Origin: AWTP1-13 sp039808585
GTDB lineage: Bacteria; Pseudomonadota; Alphaproteobacteria; Rhizobiales; Hyphomicrobiaceae
Direction: 5' to 3'
Length of the DNA stretch: 6,995 bases
NCBI GenBank assembly: GCA_039808585.1
Contig: JBDHTJ010000221.1
Coordinates: forward strand, 1 to 6,995
A program made the translations under genes and the position numbers. This document shows, one piece after another, positions 1-4,154 of this stretch. How positions within the stretch are numbered: position 1 is the first letter of the stretch; each line of letters begins with the position of its first letter. The notes under the pieces were generated by a model, which was not told the origin of the DNA, searched no databases, and saw only the letters and a program-made list of their open reading frames with translations.

Positions 1-259
1 GTGCTTCCAGCTGCTGCAGGACGAAGGCCTGTGCCTGGGGGGATCTTCCGGGGTGAATGTCGCCGGCGCCGTCCGCCTCGCCAAGGAGATGGGGCCGGGC
101 CATACCATCGTAACCATCCTGTGCGACTACGGCACGCGTTACCAGTCGAAGCTCTACGATCCCACCTTCCTGCGGTCCAAGAGCCTCCCCGTGCCCCACT
201 GGCTGGATAAGCCGCCCTCCCCTGTCCCGAGCGTTTTCGTAGACCCGGAAAAGGCTTGA
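1..259 (+). CDS. cysK: Cysteine synthase A (O-acetylserine sulfhydrylase), C-terminal 85 residues only
   Basis: This is the 3' end of a gene that begins before the window; the reading frame is phased from base 2 and stops with TGA at 257-259. Cysteine synthase is a cytoplasmic PLP enzyme that makes cysteine from O-acetylserine and sulfide. The fragment starts CFQLLQDEGLCLGGSSG, and the GGSSG loop matches the C-terminal serine-rich loop of the family, where a serine contacts the PLP pyridine nitrogen. It continues with GPGHTIVTILCDYGTRYQSK and a FLRSK...LPVPHWL tail, which is typical of alphaproteobacterial CysK-type proteins. The PLP lysine and phosphate-binding loop lie outside the window. 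The next gene starts 27 bases downstream on the same strand, so the two are probably co-transcribed. A CysM or cystathionine beta-synthase-like relative is possible but less likely given the tail. Confidence 0.9.
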   Translation, partial: CFQLLQDEGLCLGGSSGVNVAGAVRLAKEMGPGHTIVTILCDYGTRYQSKLYDPTFLRSKSLPVPHWLDKPPSPVPSVFVDPEKA

Positions 260-286
260 ACGGCATCTGGCACGAAGGACTGCACA

Positions 287-1012
287 GTGATCGAACTCGT
301 CTATCGCAACGACGCCTACACCCGCGATTGTTCCGCTCGCGTACTCGGAGTGACGGGTGACGGTGGCGGCATCATCCTCGAGCGCACCGTGTTCTATGCC
401 TCTGCCGGTGGCCAGCCCGGCGACAAGGGCCAACTTCTCCTCTCCGACGGCGCCACCTTCCCCATCACGACCACGGTCTATGGGCCCGACAAGACGACAC
501 CGGTTCACGTGCCGGCTGAAGGAGCGCCGCGTCCCGCGGTCGGCGATGTCGTCACGGCACGCATCGACTGGGACAGCCGCTATCGGCTCATGCGCATGCA
601 CACGTGCCTGCACCTGCTGTGCGCGCTGGTGAAGTTTCCCGTGACGGGCGGGCAGGTGGGCGAGGGCGAAGGCCGGCTCGATTTCGACATCGAGGACGCC
701 TCGAGCGTCGACAAGGATGCACTCACCGAGAAGCTCAACGCCCTCATTGCGGCCGATCATCCCGTCTCGACGCGGCTGATTTCAGATGGCGAACTCATCG
801 CCAATCCGGATCTCGTGCGCACCATGGCCGTGAAGCCGCCGATGGGCACGGGGCATGTGCGGCTCGTTGCGATCGGCAAGGATGCCGAAATCGATTTGCA
901 GCCATGCGGCGGAACGCATGTGAAGAGCACTGCGGAAATCGGTCCCGTGGCCGTGACCAAGATCGAGAAGAAGGGCAAGCTCAACCGGCGCATCCGCGTC
1001 GCCTTCGTTTGA
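287..1012 (+). CDS. alaX: Alanyl-tRNA editing protein, AlaX family (stand-alone editing domain)
   Basis: This 241-residue protein resembles the editing part of alanyl-tRNA synthetase without the aminoacylation domain. AlaX proteins hydrolyse Ser-tRNA(Ala), and in some cases Gly-tRNA(Ala), in the cytoplasm to prevent mistranslation. Residues 36-48 carry the glycine-rich motif FYASAGGQPGDKG that precedes the editing domain. The zinc-binding motifs are complete: H105-TCL-H109 (HxxxH) and C207-GGT-H211 (CxxxH). The length fits the medium-size AlaX type with an N-terminal domain and no C-Ala extension. The start is GTG at 287, supported by a GAAGGA Shine-Dalgarno sequence at 274-279 with a 7-base gap. 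It lies 27 bases after the cysteine synthase gene and 25 before the sulfurtransferase gene, consistent with one operon. Substrate specificity (Ser versus Gly) cannot be read from sequence alone. Confidence 0.92.
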   Translation: MIELVYRNDAYTRDCSARVLGVTGDGGGIILERTVFYASAGGQPGDKGQLLLSDGATFPITTTVYGPDKTTPVHVPAEGAPRPAVGDVVTARIDWDSRYRLMRMHTCLHLLCALVKFPVTGGQVGEGEGRLDFDIEDASSVDKDALTEKLNALIAADHPVSTRLISDGELIANPDLVRTMAVKPPMGTGHVRLVAIGKDAEIDLQPCGGTHVKSTAEIGPVAVTKIEKKGKLNRRIRVAFV

Positions 1013-1037
1013 GCGGTTCGAGCGCTGGAGGAGATAC

Positions 1038-1892
1038 ATGCAGGACAAGTGGCTGGTAGAGACGGAGTGGCTGGCTTCGCGGCTCGATGCGCCGGGGCTC
1101 GTCATCCTTGACGGATCGATGCATTTGCCGACCGCCAAGCGGGATGCGAAAGCGGAGTACTTGGCCGCGCACATTCCGGGCGCGTTGTTCTTCGATATCG
1201 ACGACATATCCGACGAGACGTCGTCGCTTCCGCATATGCTGCCAAGTGCCGCCAAGTTTGCCAGCCGGGTGAAGGCAATGGGCATCGGCGACGGCATGAA
1301 GATCGTCGTCTACGACAGCGAAGGGCTCTACTCTGCAGCACGCGTGTGGTGGATGTTCCGCGTCATGGGACACGACGACGTCGCGGTTCTCAATGGCGGC
1401 TTGAAGAAGTGGAAGGCGGAAGGCCGCGCCCTCGAAGACGGCAAGCCGACGCCACGCGGCCCGCGCCACTTCACTGCGCGCTTCCACGCCGATCTCGTGC
1501 GCAATGTCGACGAGGTGAAGGCGTTGATCGGCAACCCCACGGTCCAAATTGTGGACGCGCGCGCTGCCGCACGTTTCGAAGGCTCCGTGGCCGAGCCTCG
1601 TCCAGGCCTGCGGGCGGGCCACATCCCCTCCTCGCGCAGCGTGCCCTTCACCACGCTTCTCAACCCCGATGGCACCCTGAAGGCCCCTGCTGCCCTGCAG
1701 AAGGTATTCGCCGACGCGAAGATCGATATCGACAAGCCGGTCGTCGCCTCTTGCGGGTCGGGTGTGACGGCGGGCGTCGTGGCTTTCGCGCTGGCGATGC
1801 TTGGGCGCACCGATGCGGCCGTCTACGACGGCTCGTGGGTGGAGTGGGGTGCGCGCAACGATCTTCCCATCGAGACGGGCCCCGCGAAGTAG
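1038..1892 (+). CDS. sseA: 3-mercaptopyruvate sulfurtransferase (tandem rhodanese domains)
   Basis: The 284-residue protein has the two-rhodanese-domain layout: an inactive N-terminal domain (about 5-130) and a catalytic C-terminal domain (about 155-280). It transfers sulfur from 3-mercaptopyruvate, the transamination product of cysteine, to thiol or cyanide acceptors. The active-site loop at 239-244 reads CGSGVT, with Cys239 as nucleophile; CG(S/T)GVT is the mercaptopyruvate sulfurtransferase signature, whereas thiosulfate sulfurtransferases have CRKGVT-like loops. The substrate-binding arginine region is visible at 179-200 (RFEG...EPRPGLRAGHIPSSR). The linker and dimerless length are normal for the family. 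The ATG at 1038 has a strong GGAGGAG Shine-Dalgarno sequence at 1027-1033. It sits 25 bases after the AlaX gene, so it is probably co-expressed with cysteine synthase, which fits a sulfur/cysteine theme. Confidence 0.93.
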   Translation: MQDKWLVETEWLASRLDAPGLVILDGSMHLPTAKRDAKAEYLAAHIPGALFFDIDDISDETSSLPHMLPSAAKFASRVKAMGIGDGMKIVVYDSEGLYSAARVWWMFRVMGHDDVAVLNGGLKKWKAEGRALEDGKPTPRGPRHFTARFHADLVRNVDEVKALIGNPTVQIVDARAAARFEGSVAEPRPGLRAGHIPSSRSVPFTTLLNPDGTLKAPAALQKVFADAKIDIDKPVVASCGSGVTAGVVAFALAMLGRTDAAVYDGSWVEWGARNDLPIETGPAK

Positions 1893-1919
1893 CCATCACG
1901 CAACGTCCGAGAACCACTG

Positions 1920-1945
1920 TTTCCGGCAGGCAGGGCATTTCCGGC
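1920..1945. repeat. 8-base direct repeat upstream of the flavin oxidoreductase gene
   Basis: TTTCCGGC occurs at 1920-1927 and again at 1938-1945, 18 bases apart start to start. Both copies lie in the noncoding gap between the sulfurtransferase stop and the oxidoreductase start, just before the GC-rich hairpin. A pair of identical half-sites could be a regulator-binding site, but no known operator is recognised and chance cannot be excluded. Confidence 0.3.
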
Positions 1946-1972
1946 GCGGTGGCGGCTTGCGGCCGCCGCCGC
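1946..1972 (+). terminator. GC-rich hairpin after sseA; possible terminator without a U-tract
   Basis: Bases 1946-1956 (GCGGTGGCGGC) pair with 1962-1972 (GCCGCCGCCGC) over 11 positions, with one U-G wobble and a 5-base loop TTGCG. It is 53 bases after the sseA stop and 61 before the oxidoreductase ATG. The stem is very stable, but the following bases (CAACGTCTATG) are not T-rich, so it is not a classical intrinsic terminator. It could end or attenuate the upstream operon, or protect its 3' end. Confidence 0.45.
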
Positions 1973-2033
1973 CAACGTCTATGCCGCAGGAGACCAGCCC
2001 AAACCTGCGCTTGAGCCATTGCGAGACCACACC

Positions 2034-3149
2034 ATGCCCAAACTCTTCGAGCCCATGCGCCTGGGCAATCTCGAGCTTCCCAACCGCATCATCATCGGGC
2101 CGATGTGCCAGTATTCCGCCGACAACGGCGACGCCACCGACTGGCACATGATCCATCTGGGCTCACTTGCTCTTTCCGGTGCCGGCCTCCTGGTCATCGA
2201 GGCCACTGCGGTAACACCCGAAGGCCGCATCACGCCCGGCGATCTCGGTCTTTATTCCGATGCCAACGAGGCGGCCTTGGCCCGCGTCATGCGCGCGATC
2301 CGCAAGTACGCGCGCATCCCCGTCGCCATCCAGCTTGCCCACGCGGGCCGCAAAGCGGCGAGCAACGCGCCCTGGGACGGCGGCCAGCAGCTGAAGCCGT
2401 CCGACCCACGCTTCTTCCAGGCCGTGGCTCCCTCCGCCGTGCCCCACGGCGAGGCAGAGGATGCGCCAACCGCGCTCGATGCGGCAGGCCTTGCACGCAT
2501 CAAGCAAGGCTTCGTGGACGCGGCCCTGCGCTCGGAGCGTCTCGGGCTCGATGGCATCGAGATCCATTGCGCGCACGGCTATCTGCTGCATCAATTCCTC
2601 TCGCCCATCTCCAACAAGCGCACGGACGAGTACGGCGGCAGCCTCGAGAACCGGATGCGCTTCCCGCTCGAGGTGTTCCGCGCCGTCCGCGCCGCTTATC
2701 CGTCTTCGCGCCCGCTCTGGGTCCGTGTTTCGGCCAGCGACTGGGTCGAGGGCGGCTGGGATGTCGAAAGCACCATCGCTTTCGCAAAGGCGCTGAAAGC
2801 GGAAGGCTGCGCCGCCATCCACGTCTCCAGCGGCGGCGTCTCGACAAAGCAGGCGATCAAGCTCGGCCCCAACTACCAGGTGGGGTTCGCCCACGCCATC
2901 AAGGATGCCGTCGGCCTGCCCACCATAGCTGTGGGCCTCATCACAGAGCCTGAGCAGGCGGAGGCGATCCTGGTCAACGGCGAGGCGGATGCGGTGTGCC
3001 TTGCCCGCGGCATGCTCTACGATCCGCGCTGGCCCTGGCATGCGGCAGCGAAACTCGGCGTCAGCATCGAGGGGCCGGTGCAATACTGGCGCTCGAACCC
3101 GCGCGAGGTGCCGAACCTGTTCAAGGGCGCGAAGGTGGGCCAGCGCTGA
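2034..3149 (+). CDS. NADH:flavin oxidoreductase, Old Yellow Enzyme family (YqjM/XenA-like)
   Basis: This 371-residue cytoplasmic protein is a complete FMN-dependent TIM barrel of the Old Yellow Enzyme family. Such enzymes use NAD(P)H to reduce activated C=C bonds in unsaturated aldehydes, ketones and related electrophiles; the physiological substrate is usually unknown. The YqjM/XenA subclass is indicated by PMCQYSA with Cys25 and Tyr27 near the flavin, VAIQLAHAGRK (Q100, H103), the substrate-anion pair His178/His181 in EIHCAHGYLLHQFLSP, the loop NKRTDEYGGSLENR (194-207), the flavin-contacting RVSASDW from Arg231, and the phosphate-binding region CLARGMLYDP (322-331). I chose the ATG at 2034 because MPKLFEPMRLGNLELPNRI matches the normal family N-terminus. 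A TTG at 2019 would add five residues, and neither start has a convincing Shine-Dalgarno sequence. It follows sseA by 141 bases with a hairpin between them, so it is probably a separate unit. It converges on the crotonase-family gene. Confidence 0.93.
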   Translation: MPKLFEPMRLGNLELPNRIIIGPMCQYSADNGDATDWHMIHLGSLALSGAGLLVIEATAVTPEGRITPGDLGLYSDANEAALARVMRAIRKYARIPVAIQLAHAGRKAASNAPWDGGQQLKPSDPRFFQAVAPSAVPHGEAEDAPTALDAAGLARIKQGFVDAALRSERLGLDGIEIHCAHGYLLHQFLSPISNKRTDEYGGSLENRMRFPLEVFRAVRAAYPSSRPLWVRVSASDWVEGGWDVESTIAFAKALKAEGCAAIHVSSGGVSTKQAIKLGPNYQVGFAHAIKDAVGLPTIAVGLITEPEQAEAILVNGEADAVCLARGMLYDPRWPWHAAAKLGVSIEGPVQYWRSNPREVPNLFKGAKVGQR

Positions 3150-3160
3150 AACCGGCCCGG

Positions 3161-3184
3161 CAAGGGCCGCCTCAGCGGCCCTTG
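3161..3184. terminator. Perfect hairpin at the convergent gene junction; probable bidirectional terminator
   Basis: CAAGGGCCGC (3161-3170) and GCGGCCCTTG (3175-3184) form a perfect 10-bp inverted repeat with a 4-base loop CTCA (3171-3174). It starts 11 bases after the oxidoreductase stop. The right arm is the last coding bases of the minus-strand crotonase gene, and the loop contains that gene's stop codon (TGA read as complement of 3172-3174). It can fold in transcripts of either strand. There is no strong T-tract on either side (only GAATT on the plus side), so termination is inferred from position and symmetry. Confidence 0.6.
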
Positions 3185-3963
3185 AATTGCGGCTTGCGCT
3201 TTTCCATGAAGGCCTTTCGGCCTTCCTTGTAGTCCTCGCTGGCAAAGCAGGCGGCGACCTTCGCCGCGCAGCTCGCAAGGTCACGCGCGCTCTCCGGCTT
3301 CAGCACTTCCGTTGTGATGTGCTTGATGGCAGCGACGGTGAGCGGCGCGTTGGCTGCAATCGTCTCGGCATAGCCCTTGACGAAGCCGTCGATCTCCGCG
3401 TCCGGAACGACCTTGGCGATGATGCCGATCTCCTTCGCCTCCGCCGCATCCAGCTGCCGCGCCGTGTAGAAGATATCCCGCGTGTTTGCCGGGCCGATCT
3501 GGTCGATGAAGCGTTTCAGCCCGGGATAGCCATAGCCCAAGCCGAGCTTGGCCGCCGGCAGCGCGAACTTGGATCCGGGCGTGCACACCCGATAGTCGCA
3601 GCAGATGGCAAGGCCTAGACCACCGCCGATGCAGTAGCCCTGGATCCTGGCGATGGTCGGCTTGGGAAAGGTGTAGATGGAAGAGTAAATGTTCTCCACC
3701 ATCGCGTTGTAGCGCGCCACGGCCTCCTCGCCAGCGCGCTCACTTTCGAACTTGGAGATGTCGGCGCCTGAAACGAAGGCCTTGCCGCCAGCGCCGGTAA
3801 TCACCACGACCCGGATGTCGTCGTCCTCGGCGAACTCCTTCAGAATGCGAACGCCCGCCTCCCACATGTCGAAGGACACGGCGTTGTGCCGTTCCGGGTT
3901 GTTGAACACGAGCGTGCCCACGTGCCCATCCCGCAGGGCGTACATTTTTTCGCTGCTGGTCAT
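3172..3963 (-). CDS. Enoyl-CoA hydratase/isomerase (crotonase) family protein lacking both canonical catalytic glutamates
   Basis: This 263-residue protein has the full crotonase fold. The family binds acyl-CoA thioesters and stabilises an enolate in an oxyanion hole. The signatures are visible: NNPERHNAVS near residues 21-30, KAFVSGADISKF (61-72) giving the first oxyanion-hole amide near Ser65, and GYCIGGGLGLAICCDYRV (110-127) giving the second near Gly114. Aligned with rat crotonase, the positions of catalytic Glu144 and Glu164 are Gly117 and Ala137 here (GGGLGLA and FALPAAKLG), so ordinary hydration of 2-enoyl-CoA is doubtful. A different acyl-CoA reaction may be catalysed; the substrate is unknown. 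The ATG at 3963 is preferred because GAGGA lies 4 bases upstream; a GTG at 3984 would add seven residues but its AAGGAA sits almost on top of it. The gene stands alone between a convergent and a divergent neighbour. Confidence 0.88.
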   Translation of the reverse strand: MTSSEKMYALRDGHVGTLVFNNPERHNAVSFDMWEAGVRILKEFAEDDDIRVVVITGAGGKAFVSGADISKFESERAGEEAVARYNAMVENIYSSIYTFPKPTIARIQGYCIGGGLGLAICCDYRVCTPGSKFALPAAKLGLGYGYPGLKRFIDQIGPANTRDIFYTARQLDAAEAKEIGIIAKVVPDAEIDGFVKGYAETIAANAPLTVAAIKHITTEVLKPESARDLASCAAKVAACFASEDYKEGRKAFMEKRKPQFKGR

Positions 3964-3975
3964 TCGGTCCTCGTG

Positions 3976-3995
3976 CCCAGACACTTCCTTCTGGG
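3976..3995 (-). promoter_or_regulatory. Small inverted repeat in the leader of the crotonase gene
   Basis: CCCAGA (3976-3981) and TCTGGG (3990-3995) are perfect complements with an 8-base spacer. In the minus-strand transcript they would form a 6-bp stem whose loop holds the AAGGAAGTG stretch, including the alternative GTG start, just upstream of the preferred Shine-Dalgarno and ATG at 3963. This could favour initiation at the downstream ATG. The stem is short and may be coincidental. Confidence 0.25.
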
Positions 3996-4088
3996 ACAGC
4001 CATTAAGGCAATTTTTGCCCTTGCGCCAACCCCTGCCTGGCACCCTACCGAAAACGCCGCTGCTTAACGTTGTTTTTCCATCGGCCCT

Positions 4089-4101
4089 GTAGGTTGCCTA
4101 C
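4089..4101. promoter_or_regulatory. 13-base inverted repeat, possible operator
   Basis: GTAGG-ttg-CCTAC is a perfect 5-bp inverted repeat with a 3-base centre, located 54 bases upstream of the GTG of the GGDEF-EAL gene and 126 bases upstream of the crotonase ATG. Position in a divergent promoter region and dyad symmetry suggest a regulator site. It matches no operator I recognise, and short palindromes of this size arise by chance. Confidence 0.25.
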
Positions 4102-4154
4102 CCAATGGATCGGTCGAAAGTTTTGTAGTTTTTTTAATCTCTGGAATTGAATTC

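Larger units (their letters stand above)
3964..4154. promoter_or_regulatory. Divergent intergenic region between the crotonase and GGDEF-EAL genes
   Basis: This 191-base noncoding stretch must hold the promoters of both flanking genes and is more AT-rich than the rest of the window. It contains a 13-base inverted repeat (GTAGG-ttg-CCTAC at 4089-4101), a small GGCAA/TTGCC hairpin (4007-4019), a 6-bp inverted repeat around the alternative crotonase start (3976-3995) and a run of seven T (4129-4135). For the plus-strand gene, TTTAAT at 4133-4138 resembles a -10 hexamer, but no good -35 is found at the right spacing. No clear promoter was recognised for the minus-strand gene. Confidence 0.5.

Noticed and set aside
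1346..2014. A 222-codon plus-strand frame overlapping sseA and the gap after it
   Set aside because: Arginine-rich product with no family features, entirely explained by frame +1/+2 reading of the sulfurtransferase gene.
2163..3284. A 373-codon open frame on the minus strand, antisense to the oxidoreductase gene
   Set aside because: It mirrors a well-supported Old Yellow Enzyme gene, has no recognisable motif and is arginine/alanine-rich as expected for an out-of-frame reading of GC-rich DNA.
3964..3984. Seven-residue N-terminal extension of the crotonase gene from a GTG
   Set aside because: The AAGGAA ahead of the GTG is too close to serve as a ribosome site, while the ATG at 3963 has GAGGA at good spacing.
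4007..4019. GGCAA-ttt-TTGCC hairpin in the divergent intergenic region as a terminator
   Set aside because: It has a short stem and lies upstream of both flanking genes, where no transcript is expected to end.
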